From: Jeotgalibacillus campisalis
GTDB lineage: Bacteria > Bacillota > Bacilli > Bacillales > Jeotgalibacillaceae
NCBI RefSeq assembly: GCF_000829515.1
Contig: NZ_JXRR01000013.1
Coordinates: 1-64,000, forward strand
Direction of reading: 5' to 3'
DNA: 64,000 nt
This document shows, in pieces, positions 54,994 to 63,198 of the stretch; within the stretch, counting starts at the first letter, position 1, and every line of letters begins with the position of its first letter. The notes beneath the pieces were generated by a model, which worked only from the letters and a program-made list of their open reading frames with translations, made no database searches and had not been told where the DNA came from. A program made the translations under genes and the position numbers.

Positions 54994-55055
54994 GGCAGCC
55001 GGGAAAATATTCTTTCGTGTACTTACTGCACGGGATTTCTCAGGCTGCCTTTTAT
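54994..55055 (+). terminator. terminator of the SRPBCC gene
   Basis: GGCAGCC / GGCTGCC (54994-55000 with 55043-55049) enclose a smaller CGTG/CACG hairpin, and T-rich bases follow. Confidence 0.7.
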
Positions 55056-55095
55056 TTATGAAAGATGGTAAAAGAATTTGAATAGGGGACGCTGA

Positions 55096-55254
55096 ATGAA
55101 ACATATACTTTGGGCAATCTTAGGGGTTTGTATAGCATGGGGAGCCATTAGCTACTTCACAGGCGACTGGGACATGTGGGGATTAACCTGTTTAATTACG
55201 GGGATCGGAATAGGCTATGGGATTCGGAAATACAGTGCAGAAAAACAGAGCTGA
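55096..55254 (+). CDS. 52-residue membrane protein
   Basis: A short protein starting KHILWAILGVCIAWGAISYF, with two predicted membrane helices (about 4-20 and 29-44) separated by TGDWDMWG and a charged tail. AGGGGAC stands seven bases before the ATG. I know no function. The composition and site make it likely to be translated despite its size. Confidence 0.6.
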   Translation: MKHILWAILGVCIAWGAISYFTGDWDMWGLTCLITGIGIGYGIRKYSAEKQS

Positions 55255-55318
55255 GTTTTCAAGAGGAGGAGATTGATTATTTATATATCCGACTCACACA
55301 ACAGTAAAATACATCTAG

Positions 55319-55358
55319 ATCAGCGCAATTCTTCACTTGAGAATTGCGTTGATTTTTT
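55319..55358 (+). terminator. intrinsic terminator before padR
   Basis: ATCAGCGCAATTCT / AGAATTGCGTTGAT (55319-55332 with 55340-55353) with a seven-base loop is followed by T residues. Confidence 0.88.
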
Positions 55359-55489
55359 AGTTATGCAGTTTTTTGATTCTTGACAGCACCACTACCTCGT
55401 TATACTATATACTAGTAGTAAGTTATACTAAATACCAAAAAAATATTTTCTAAACAGAATTAAAAGCACATAGAAAAAAGGAGGGTGAA

Positions 55490-55828
55490 ATGGATAATTT
55501 CAGAGAAATGCTGAAAGGGGTGCTTGAGGGGTGTGTCCTTGAGATCATCAGCCGCGGCGAAACCTATGGCTATGAAATTACACAGCAGCTGCGAGAACTT
55601 GGCTTCACTGATGTAGTGGAAGGAACAGTTTACACCATCACTATGAGGCTTGAAAAAAACAATCTGGTGGACATTGAGAAAAAGCCATCCACTATGGGTC
55701 CCCCAAGAAAATTTTACACACTCAATGCAGCAGGACAGGAGCATCTTGAAACGTTTTGGAGAAAATGGGAATTCGTCTCGAGCAAAATCAACGAAGTCAA
55801 AGCAAAAAAAATACAAAAGGATGTGTAA
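55490..55828 (+). CDS. PadR-family transcriptional regulator
   Basis: A 112-residue winged-helix regulator. The N-terminus [15 protein letters not shown] with [16 protein letters not shown], and the wing region [19 protein letters not shown] then [16 protein letters not shown], are the PadR pattern. It is a short PadR with one C-terminal helix for dimerisation. AAAAGGAGG precedes the ATG. It pairs with the DUF1048 gene one base downstream, a common arrangement. The repeated TATACTA-like sequences at 55399-55432 are a possible autoregulatory operator. Confidence 0.9.
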   Translation: MDNFREMLKGVLEGCVLEIISRGETYGYEITQQLRELGFTDVVEGTVYTITMRLEKNNLVDIEKKPSTMGPPRKFYTLNAAGQEHLETFWRKWEFVSSKINEVKAKKIQKDV

Positions 55829-55829
55829 T

Positions 55830-56162
55830 ATGAGTCTATTCGAAAAGATCATCGGCAGTCTGAACGACAAGCGGGAATGGAAGGCGATGGAGGCGCGGGC
55901 AGAAACACTTCCAAGTGACTACCACAACGCTTACAAAGCAATGCAAAAATATTTATGGAACACTGGTGGAATGGTTGATTGGCAAGAAACGAAACTTGTC
56001 TTTACTCACATCATTGATCTGCTTGAAGAAGCAGCTGCCAATGGCAAACGCGTGAAAGAAGTGACCGGCAATGACACAGCTGCCTTCTGTGATGAACTGG
56101 TTATGGATACAAAATCCTGGAGAGATAAAGAACGGCAGAAGCTGAACGACTCAATTAAATAA
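55830..56162 (+). CDS. DUF1048 family protein
   Basis: A 110-residue all-helical protein ([20 protein letters not shown] to [10 protein letters not shown]) of the DUF1048 type regularly encoded after small PadR regulators. Function is unknown; it may act with the regulator. The ATG starts one base after the padR stop, within AAAAGGATG, indicating coupling. A longer frame from 55650 lies inside padR and is not used. Confidence 0.87.
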   Translation: MSLFEKIIGSLNDKREWKAMEARAETLPSDYHNAYKAMQKYLWNTGGMVDWQETKLVFTHIIDLLEEAAANGKRVKEVTGNDTAAFCDELVMDTKSWRDKERQKLNDSIK

Positions 56163-56187
56163 TTGGATCCGCTGAAAAAATACGAAA

Positions 56188-56223
56188 GCCAGCACTCCTG
56201 TGACAACGGGGTACTGGCCTTTT
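56188..56223 (+). terminator. terminator of padR-DUF1048
   Basis: GCCAGCACTCC / GGGGTACTGGC forms an imperfect 11-base stem followed by five T. It separates the operon from the convergent AIM24 gene. Confidence 0.78.
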
Positions 56224-56229
56224 TCCTTA

Positions 56230-56922
56230 TCAGCTTTGCTGCGTCTGGTACACTTCTTCATATGGCTGCACGACCACAAATCCATTGCCGGAGAATTTCA
56301 TTTGTACAGATTCTCCGCTGCCTCTGCCAAATAAGCTTTTCAGCTGAATGTCTGTTACGAACTCCGGCTCAAGGTTTCCGGACCAGGCAACCGTTGCGTT
56401 AGGATCGGTAAATACAGGTCTGTCGGGTGTTACGAGTAAAGTAAGCGGCTCGTAGTGAGAAGTAAAAGCGACAAGTCCCTGTCCTTCCAGACGTACATTA
56501 AAAAGTCCGCCAGCCATCATTCCCGCCACACGGCGCATGAGCTTGATGTCCCAATCAAGTCCGTCCTGAAAAGCAAGAAGGTCGTTCCCATTTATAAAGA
56601 TGCTTTCTCCCTCAAGATCTAAAACAGTAATTTTCTTCCCCATATCCGCTACATACAGTTTCCCCCGCCCGTTTGCTTTCATTAGCTGAGCGCCCTCACC
56701 ACTGAAAGCTTTTTTTACAAAGCGTCCAATTCCGTGCTCTAACATTCCTTCACGTTCAAACTTGATGGCTCCCTCATAGGAAATCATCGATCCTGCTTTT
56801 GCCCAAACCTGCCCGTTTAAATTCACTTCTAACAGACGGTCCGTTTCAAGCTCGAAAAAGTCACGTGCGCTTTCTTCCTGCTTTGTTTTCTGAACAAATT
56901 GTTTAATGGAGTACTTAGACAT
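56230..56922 (-). CDS. AIM24 family protein
   Basis: A 230-residue all-beta protein of the AIM24/TRAP-like family, with VWAKAGSMISYEGAIKF near residues 40-56, GEGAQLMKANGRGKLYVADMG near 75-95, and FVVVQPYEEV at the end. Bacillus homologues are uncharacterised, and the mitochondrial namesake affects inner-membrane organisation. AAAGGAG precedes the ATG. It stands alone, convergent with padR-DUF1048 and divergent from the ger operon. Confidence 0.88.
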   Translation of the reverse strand: MSKYSIKQFVQKTKQEESARDFFELETDRLLEVNLNGQVWAKAGSMISYEGAIKFEREGMLEHGIGRFVKKAFSGEGAQLMKANGRGKLYVADMGKKITVLDLEGESIFINGNDLLAFQDGLDWDIKLMRRVAGMMAGGLFNVRLEGQGLVAFTSHYEPLTLLVTPDRPVFTDPNATVAWSGNLEPEFVTDIQLKSLFGRGSGESVQMKFSGNGFVVVQPYEEVYQTQQS

Positions 56923-57046
56923 AAAAATTCTCCTTTCATTTACCTAGTAGGTACTACGTTTGAGTAAACAAAAAGTTCTTTATTTACTAACAAAAATAGT
57001 TTACTTGGTGAAAAATCTCCGTCCATTCTTCTCTGCACCGCAAACT

Positions 57047-57077
57047 TGAATACCCAAGATCCCGATTGGAGATACTA
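57047..57077 (+). promoter_or_regulatory. sigma-G-like promoter of the ger operon
   Basis: TGAATA (57047-57052), 18 bases, then GATACTA (57071-57077) resembles the forespore sigma-G consensus TGAATA / CATACTA, with one change in the -10. It lies about 40 bases before the first ger gene. Forespore expression is what germinant receptors require. Confidence 0.65.
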
Positions 57078-57115
57078 GAACTCATTCGAAATGGGTTCAA
57101 GAAAGGATTTTCAAC

Positions 57116-58447
57116 ATGAATTCTTTAATAAAAGAAATTAAAGATTCAATAGGCGAAAATGATGATCTGCTTTTCACTGAACAGCAATTAAAGGATCTTT
57201 CTGTCGTACTTTTTGGTCTTAATAGCCTTATTGATTTGGGGCCTACTATAAAACAATTGGAACAGTTGGGGCAAAAAAATTATTCTAACAAGGAAAAACA
57301 AAAGCAAATTAGTCAGTTAGGGGAAATAAAAAGAAATGCCGGTGAGATCACTTCATTACTTTTGGATGGCAAATTAATGATTGCCCCCTCTCCCAACGCT
57401 GATTTTGTCGTGAGTGTAGATCCAGTCCCTGTAAAGCTTAATCGTGCCATCGATCAGATTACGAATGAAAACACTATGTTAGGACCATTCGTTTCTTTTA
57501 ATGAAGATTCGCTTACAAATATCGGCGTTATGAGGAAACATGTAGTATCTGAAAAAATTCGGGTTAAACATTTTCTTACGGGAACCCACAATAAAAAAGA
57601 ACTTTCACTTATTTATTACGAAGGCATAGTAGAGGAGAATCTCTTACAAACTGTATTAAAAGATATTAAACGCAACAGCATAAATGATCTTCATAGCATA
57701 CAGGATGTTACTAAAATGCTTGGTATAACACCGTATAGCATTGTACCGAGAGTAAAAACAACCGAGATGCCGTCTGAAGCGGCTCAATCATTGCTTAATG
57801 GCAAAGTCATTTTGTTTTTAGATGGTCTCCCATTCGCTTTAATTCTTCCAAGTGTTTTTGCTGATATGTTTTTTCTTGAGAGCGATAAAAACTTGACTTA
57901 TCCTCTTATGGTCTCTCTTCGTTCGCTCCGAATAGCGGGAACGTTAATTGCTTTAATTTTTCCTGGTCTTTATGTAGCGCTTGTTGCCGTAAATCCCGAA
58001 GTTTTAAGGCTGGAGCTTGCCTTATCTATTGCGCAAAGTCGCGAAGGAGTGCCTTACCCGGCATTTATTGAAATTATCATCATGCTTGTTGTTCTCGAAC
58101 TAATCATGGAGGCAAGTGTCAGGCTTCCCAAAAGCATAGGGCCTACTATCACAATGGTCGGGGGCATCATTCTCGGTCAGGCTGCTGTAGAAGCACAGCT
58201 TGTGAGTAACTTGCTCGTCATTGTTTTAGCTGCCACCACGATCGCAAATTCCACAGTAGTAGGGGTTCAAAATCTACTATCGATTCGTTTGCTTAAATAC
58301 ATTGTGTTGATATTTTCTTCGGTTTTTGGCGTTCTTGGAATCTTGGCAGGCGTTTTTTTTATTTGTGCCTATCTTGCAGGGGTTTCTTCTTTGGGGGTAC
58401 CTTATTTAAATTTTAAACAATCAAAGGGTGATGGTAGTCATGGATAG
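57116..58447 (+). CDS. spore germinant receptor subunit A (GerA family)
   Basis: A 443-residue A subunit of a GerA-type germinant receptor, which sits in the spore inner membrane. It has an N-terminal cytoplasmic domain (about 1-220) and about five membrane helices in the C-terminal half. Conserved blocks include NSINDLHSIQDVTKMLG, GKVILFLDGLPFALILPSVFADMF, LRIAGTLIALIFPGLYVAL, SREGVPYPAFIEIIIM and SIGPTITMVGGIILGQAAVEA. The A subunit joins B and C to sense nutrients. It overlaps the next gene by eight bases. Confidence 0.92.
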   Translation: MNSLIKEIKDSIGENDDLLFTEQQLKDLSVVLFGLNSLIDLGPTIKQLEQLGQKNYSNKEKQKQISQLGEIKRNAGEITSLLLDGKLMIAPSPNADFVVSVDPVPVKLNRAIDQITNENTMLGPFVSFNEDSLTNIGVMRKHVVSEKIRVKHFLTGTHNKKELSLIYYEGIVEENLLQTVLKDIKRNSINDLHSIQDVTKMLGITPYSIVPRVKTTEMPSEAAQSLLNGKVILFLDGLPFALILPSVFADMFFLESDKNLTYPLMVSLRSLRIAGTLIALIFPGLYVALVAVNPEVLRLELALSIAQSREGVPYPAFIEIIIMLVVLELIMEASVRLPKSIGPTITMVGGIILGQAAVEAQLVSNLLVIVLAATTIANSTVVGVQNLLSIRLLKYIVLIFSSVFGVLGILAGVFFICAYLAGVSSLGVPYLNFKQSKGDGSHG

Positions 58448-59507
58448 AAGTTTACAGGTTGTGATGATGTATATCCTCACTCATCTAGGACTTATTTTTT
58501 TTCTTTATCCTGCAAATATAATAGAAAGCACAGATCAGGGGCATTGGATTCCTATTTCTTTAGGAATTATTATTCACATCGCTTTTGTCCTTCTTTATCT
58601 AAAAGGACTAAGCTTCTTTCCGGGAAGAAATATCATCACGATTTACTCCTCATTTGGGAAAGTGTATTTAATTCTATTTTTATTGCCGGTATTCTTATAT
58701 TTTATTTCTGCTGCAATAATAATTGTTCGGGCTTATTCTGAGATCCTTACCATCATTTTTCTTGCGAATACTCCTCTATGGGCACTCATGGCGTTATTAC
58801 TTTTTATACCCCTTTTCTTATCTATTCAAGGTGTTCAGGCGATCTTTCGAACAGGCATTTTAGTTTCATTTCTCTTCCTGCCCTTTCTACTATTTGTATT
58901 GATCGTTTCTTTTCAAAATGTAGATGTTAGTTATCTATATCCTATATGGAATAATGATTTTTCTTTTATTACGAAACAATCTTATATAAATAGCTTTTTT
59001 GCCATCAGTGGGGGGTTTTTATTTCTTGGATTTGTACAACCTGAAATCTCTTTTCAAAGGAAGAAAATTGTAATTGCGTTTGCGGCCGTTATTCCTGCTT
59101 TTATTCTTTCCGTATATATCCCTCTTCTTACTTTCGGAAAAGCAACCGCTGAAACATTCGTATTTCCGTTTGTATTAGCGCTGGATACGATCGCTTTATC
59201 CTGGATCATGTTTGATCGGGCCACCGTATTTTTTCTTCTCAGTTTGATTACGTTTATCATGCTGTTTATCACACTTGTATTATGGAAAGCTTCGATTATC
59301 ATTCATCATTCCTTTCCATCAATTAAGACAGGTTATATAGTAGCAGCACTGACGATTGTGATTTATATCGCATGTTTGTTAATTCCCAATTGGCAGCAAG
59401 TACAGATGCTATTTAAGTGGAATTCAGTTCTGCGATTTTATGTCCTCTTTACCGTCCCGCTGTCTATCTGCTTTCTAGGGCATTTGTCTAAAAAGAAGGT
59501 GTATTAA
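58440..59507 (+). CDS. spore germinant receptor subunit B (GerB family)
   Basis: A 355-residue protein with about ten membrane helices, similar to amino-acid permease-like B subunits that bind the germinant. Features are LFFLYPANIIESTDQGHWIPI near the start and GGFLFLGFVQPEISF near 190-204. The ATG 58440 is preceded by AGGGTG at a suitable distance. Two earlier in-frame codons (58428, 58431) overlap that site. It overlaps gerA-type by eight bases and is one base from the C subunit gene. Confidence 0.9.
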   Translation: MDRSLQVVMMYILTHLGLIFFLYPANIIESTDQGHWIPISLGIIIHIAFVLLYLKGLSFFPGRNIITIYSSFGKVYLILFLLPVFLYFISAAIIIVRAYSEILTIIFLANTPLWALMALLLFIPLFLSIQGVQAIFRTGILVSFLFLPFLLFVLIVSFQNVDVSYLYPIWNNDFSFITKQSYINSFFAISGGFLFLGFVQPEISFQRKKIVIAFAAVIPAFILSVYIPLLTFGKATAETFVFPFVLALDTIALSWIMFDRATVFFLLSLITFIMLFITLVLWKASIIIHHSFPSIKTGYIVAALTIVIYIACLLIPNWQQVQMLFKWNSVLRFYVLFTVPLSICFLGHLSKKKVY

Positions 59508-59508
59508 T

Positions 59509-60579
59509 ATGTTAAAGAAAATAATTCTATTCAGTGTACTTCCTTTTTTAATCTTTCCATTAAGCGGGTGCTGGGATAATAGAGACATTAATCATCGAGT
59601 GATGCCTATTTCCATAGGGGTATCAAAAATGGATGAAGGATACAAAGTATTTCTCCAAATTCCCGAGCCTGCTCCAGATCGTCTCGGGACAAGAATTGTG
59701 ACAGGCGAGGGGGAAACCATTAACCAAATCATCGATAACATTAGCGTAAATATGGAAAGTGCCGTGGATCTGCTGCATGTTAAAGTGATTGTTGTAGACA
59801 AACGGCTGGCTGAAGAAGGATTGAACGATTTGATCTCTGGATTTATACGATCAAGAGATGTTTCTGCTAAAGCAGTCATCGCGATTTGTGATGATGATAT
59901 TGATCAATTTTTTCAAAGCATGGAAAACTCGGAAGGACAAGAAGGAACCATTCTCCTTGATTATTTTGAAAAGTATTCCGGCTGGGATCCTCATATAGCG
60001 CTTTCAAGAGTATGGGAAGTTTATCGCAGCAGCCATTCTTATACCAGAGATGTAGCAATACCTATGTTAAAGCGCGGTCAAACCACCTTTCTTGAAATTG
60101 TTGGCTCTGCTGTGATTAAAAACGGAAAGCTGGTAGAAGTGATATCGTCGGACGAAACCCTTCTTTATAATGCTTTTAAAAACAAGAGCACCCGGGGGAA
60201 AATTGAAGTCTTAGATCAAGCCAGTGTGATGGTCATAAGTAACGACACGGATTATAAAACTGAATTTACTGATCAGACACCTTCCTTACAAACCACTTTC
60301 AACTTTAGCGTCATGATTCTTGAAACGAATGGGAATCCAAGCGCTCAGGAAATTAAAAAGAACTTAGAAGAATTGCTATTAGATCGATATAAAGCGCTGG
60401 TCGTGAAATTGAAAACAAGTGAAGCCGATATCTTAGGAATCGGACAGCATTTTAGAAAAGAAATACCCAGAAAAGACCTTAAAAATTGGCGTTCTGACTA
60501 TTACCCCAACCTTGAGTTTAATCCAATCATTCATGTCGATATACAAAATTATGGGAACTTAAAACATACTGCAAATTAA
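59509..60579 (+). CDS. spore germinant receptor lipoprotein C (GerC family)
   Basis: A 356-residue Ger(x)C lipoprotein: signal peptide with lipobox FPLSGC (Cys21), WDNRDIN directly after it as in all GerC proteins, then three domains with VTGEGETINQIIDNISVN, RSRDVSAKAVIAICDD and a late GQHFRKEIPRKDLKNW. It is anchored on the outer face of the spore inner membrane. AAGAAGGTG precedes the ATG. It completes an A-B-C operon that is probably expressed in the forespore. Confidence 0.93.
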   Translation: MLKKIILFSVLPFLIFPLSGCWDNRDINHRVMPISIGVSKMDEGYKVFLQIPEPAPDRLGTRIVTGEGETINQIIDNISVNMESAVDLLHVKVIVVDKRLAEEGLNDLISGFIRSRDVSAKAVIAICDDDIDQFFQSMENSEGQEGTILLDYFEKYSGWDPHIALSRVWEVYRSSHSYTRDVAIPMLKRGQTTFLEIVGSAVIKNGKLVEVISSDETLLYNAFKNKSTRGKIEVLDQASVMVISNDTDYKTEFTDQTPSLQTTFNFSVMILETNGNPSAQEIKKNLEELLLDRYKALVVKLKTSEADILGIGQHFRKEIPRKDLKNWRSDYYPNLEFNPIIHVDIQNYGNLKHTAN

Positions 60580-60639
60580 AGAATCTAATCCCCGCTGCTA
60601 AAATGTTCTCATCTTAGGAATTTTTTTCTGCTGTGCCTT

Positions 60640-60668
60640 TTGACGGAAAGTATAAGATAAAATATGAT
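60640..60668 (+). promoter_or_regulatory. sigma-A promoter of the second two-component system
   Basis: TTGACG (60640-60645), 17 bases, then TATGAT (60663-60668), 28 bases before the response regulator ATG. It is a near-consensus sigma-A promoter. Confidence 0.78.
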
Positions 60669-60696
60669 AGAGGAAAATGGTTAGGGTGTTGAAACG

Positions 60697-61383
60697 ATGA
60701 AAGTATTGCTGGTAGAGGACGATCGGACGATTGCTGCAGGTTTGGACTATTCTCTCCGGCAGGATGGATATGACACAGTGCTTTGTCATGATGTTGAGTC
60801 GGCGGGACAAGTGATTGATGAAAAACTGGATGAGATTGATTTGTGCTTATTTGATTTGTCTTTGCCTGATGGCAGCGGCTATGATCTTTGCGAACGGGTG
60901 AAGAAGCGGGAGGATAAGCCTGTTATTTTTCTTACGGCGCTTGACGATGAGGTCAATGTGGTGATGGGCCTTGATATGGGAGCGGACGATTATATTACAA
61001 AGCCGTTCAGGGTTCGGGAGCTGATGTCCCGAATAAAATCAGTTTTACGGCGTTACCATAAGCAGCCTGAACAAATAAAAACCTACATAGATATTGAGAA
61101 TATCCGAATTAATACGCTCGAAGGCAAGGTATTGCAAAATGGGGAAGAGGTCCTGCTGACGGCATTGGAATACCGCTTGCTGATGGTTTTTGCCAATCAT
61201 ATCGGCCAGGTCCTAACGCGCGCTCAGCTTCTTGATCGAATTTGGGATGTTGCAGGTGATTTTGTCAACGACAACACGCTCACTGTGTATATTAAGCGAT
61301 TGCGGGAAAAGCTGGAGGCTGATCCGCAAAACCCTGTGATTATTCGAACTGTTCGCGGCATGGGCTACAAGGCAGGGCAATGA
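60697..61383 (+). CDS. OmpR-family response regulator
   Basis: A 228-residue two-domain regulator. The receiver has the acidic pair in LLVEDDR (near 7-9), phospho-Asp in CLFDLSLPDGSG (near 53) and Lys in YITKPFRV (near 103). The winged helix contains VLTRAQLLDRIWDVAGDFV, NDNTLTVYIKRLREKL and RTVRGMGYK. It is followed after one base by its kinase, then by an ABC transporter, a Bce-like antibiotic-response arrangement. Three spaced GTCAC/T repeats before the transporter genes (62438-62465) are its likely binding site. Confidence 0.91.
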   Translation: MKVLLVEDDRTIAAGLDYSLRQDGYDTVLCHDVESAGQVIDEKLDEIDLCLFDLSLPDGSGYDLCERVKKREDKPVIFLTALDDEVNVVMGLDMGADDYITKPFRVRELMSRIKSVLRRYHKQPEQIKTYIDIENIRINTLEGKVLQNGEEVLLTALEYRLLMVFANHIGQVLTRAQLLDRIWDVAGDFVNDNTLTVYIKRLREKLEADPQNPVIIRTVRGMGYKAGQ

Positions 61384-61384
61384 G

Positions 61385-62404
61385 ATGTGGAGAAATAAAG
61401 AAATTCAAGCCTACCTTATCATCTTGATTCTGATTGTTGCAGCGGGGTGTGGAGTGGCATTCATCTTCCTTTCCACGTCGGCTGCTGCGCTTGTTTTTTT
61501 TACCTCTGTGCTGCTGATTACCAGCAGTTTCGTTTTCACAAGCTGGAGATACCGTGAGATCGGACAGCTCTCTGATTATTTGCGCCGCATCAGCAATGGG
61601 GACTATACACTGGATGTACGTGATAACTATGAGGGAGAATTAAGTATTTTAAAAAGCGATATTTATAAAGTTACACTGATGCTGTCACAACAAAGCTCTT
61701 CGCTCAAACAGGACAAGAGTATGCTGACCAATGCGATTTCAGATATCTCGCATCAGCTGAAGACACCGCTTACATCCATGACTATGATGGCTGATTTGCT
61801 AAGTGACAGTCAGCTGAGTGAATCAAAACGGGCTGAATTCACAAAAAATATACTTAATCAATTAGAGAGAATTGAGTGGCTTGTGTCCTCATTGTTAAAG
61901 TTATCAAAGATTGATGCAGGAACCGTTCTTTTTAAAAAGGAAGACGTTCCCCTCCACAAATTGATTGATCGGGCCGTGCAGCCGGTGATGATTCCAATGG
62001 ATATTAAGGAACAGACGTTATCGGTAGAAGGGGACAGAACTGTTTCTTTTTCCGGCGATTTCCAGTGGACAGCTGAGGCACTGATTAATATTTTGAAAAA
62101 CTGTGTGGAGCACACTCCGGTCAAGGGGCATATCTCCATTACATTTTCAGAGAACCCTCTTTTTACAGAAATCAAAATTAAAGATAATGGAAGCGGAATT
62201 CCTAAAGAAGACCTGCCATATATTTTTAGACGCTTTTACAAAGGGAAAAATGCAGGAGAAGACAGTGTTGGCATCGGGCTTGCGATGGCTTACAGCATCA
62301 TTACGAGTCAGCAGGGGGACATCGAGGTAAGGAGCAAACAAGGCAGCGGAACCGAATTTCATATAAAGTTTTACCATCATAAGGGGAGAGGTTCGTCCGA
62401 TTAG
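61385..62404 (+). CDS. sensor histidine kinase
   Basis: A 339-residue membrane kinase: two closely spaced helices (about 10-28 and 32-52) with almost no outer loop, a HAMP-like stretch (about 55-105), HisKA with SDISHQLKTPLTSMTMMADL near residue 122, and HATPase with ILKNCVEHTP, DNGSGIPKEDL and GIGLAMAYSI. The short loop suggests that signals arrive through the membrane or the linked ABC transporter. It follows the regulator gene by one base. A GC-rich hairpin lies at its end. Confidence 0.9.
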   Translation: MWRNKEIQAYLIILILIVAAGCGVAFIFLSTSAAALVFFTSVLLITSSFVFTSWRYREIGQLSDYLRRISNGDYTLDVRDNYEGELSILKSDIYKVTLMLSQQSSSLKQDKSMLTNAISDISHQLKTPLTSMTMMADLLSDSQLSESKRAEFTKNILNQLERIEWLVSSLLKLSKIDAGTVLFKKEDVPLHKLIDRAVQPVMIPMDIKEQTLSVEGDRTVSFSGDFQWTAEALINILKNCVEHTPVKGHISITFSENPLFTEIKIKDNGSGIPKEDLPYIFRRFYKGKNAGEDSVGIGLAMAYSIITSQQGDIEVRSKQGSGTEFHIKFYHHKGRGSSD

Positions 62405-62423
62405 GATATGGAGCCTCTCCTCT
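62381..62423 (+). terminator. hairpin between the kinase and ABC genes
   Basis: AAGGGGAGAGG and CCTCTCCTCTT (one mismatch) form an 11-base stem around the kinase stop. No T run follows, so it may only reduce readthrough or protect the upstream transcript. Confidence 0.45.
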
Positions 62424-62437
62424 TAAGTGACTAAACT

Positions 62438-62481
62438 GTCACGATAAAAGTCACTTTAAAGTCATCTTAGGCAGATACACT
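62438..62481 (+). promoter_or_regulatory. direct repeats and -10 before the ABC transporter genes
   Basis: GTCAC (62438-62442), GTCAC (62450-62454) and GTCAT (62461-62465) are spaced by about one DNA turn, as OmpR-type regulators prefer. TACACT (62476-62481) could be the -10. This is the likely target of the adjacent response regulator. Confidence 0.5.
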
Positions 62482-62514
62482 GGAGTCAGGATTTAAGAGA
62501 TGGAGGGAATGCAA

Positions 62515-63198
62515 GTGAGTATATTACGAATCGAACATCTGTCTAAGAGGTATGGCAAGGGCGACACAGCAGTAAAGGCATTGGATGATGTTTCATTTAC
62601 GGTTGAAAAAGGGGAATTTGTGGCGATTATTGGTCCGTCCGGCTCAGGCAAATCAACACTGCTGCACTTACTCGGCGGGGTGGACAGACCGTCAAATGGC
62701 AAGGTGCTGGTCGACAATACGGATATTTATCAGCTGAACGAAACCCAGTTGGCGATATTCAGACGCAGACAAATCGGTCTAATCTATCAATTTTATAATC
62801 TCATTCCTATTTTGACGGTAGAAGAAAACATGACCCTTCCGCTGCTTCTCGATGAACACAAAGTGGATAAGAAGCAATTCAACGAAATCTCATCGACACT
62901 CGGATTAACAGATCGTTTAAATCACTTGCCCAATCAGCTTTCCGGGGGGCAGCAGCAGCGTGTATCAATCGGCAGAGCGCTGATCAGCAATCCAGCGATC
63001 ATTCTTGCCGATGAACCGACTGGGAACCTGGATAGTAAAAACAGCGGAGAGATCATGGAACTGTTGAAAATGTTCAATAAAACCTACAATCAGACGCTGA
63101 TTGTGATCACTCATGATGAAAGGATTGCTCTGCAGGCGGACCGTGTAATAGAAATTAACGACGGAAAAGTCGCCCGGGATGAGGTGATCCGTCCATGA
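62515..63198 (+). CDS. ABC transporter ATPase (MacB/LolD-like)
   Basis: A 227-residue ATPase with Walker [12 protein letters not shown] near residue 39, Q-loop [16 protein letters not shown], signature [15 protein letters not shown] near 138 and Walker [13 protein letters not shown] near 160, the typical FtsX-type exporter partner. The start is GTG 62515, six bases after GGAGGG. An ATG at 62509 abuts that site and is less favoured. Its stop overlaps the permease start (ATGA). Regulation by the preceding two-component system is inferred from context. Confidence 0.91.
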   Translation: MSILRIEHLSKRYGKGDTAVKALDDVSFTVEKGEFVAIIGPSGSGKSTLLHLLGGVDRPSNGKVLVDNTDIYQLNETQLAIFRRRQIGLIYQFYNLIPILTVEENMTLPLLLDEHKVDKKQFNEISSTLGLTDRLNHLPNQLSGGQQQRVSIGRALISNPAIILADEPTGNLDSKNSGEIMELLKMFNKTYNQTLIVITHDERIALQADRVIEINDGKVARDEVIRP

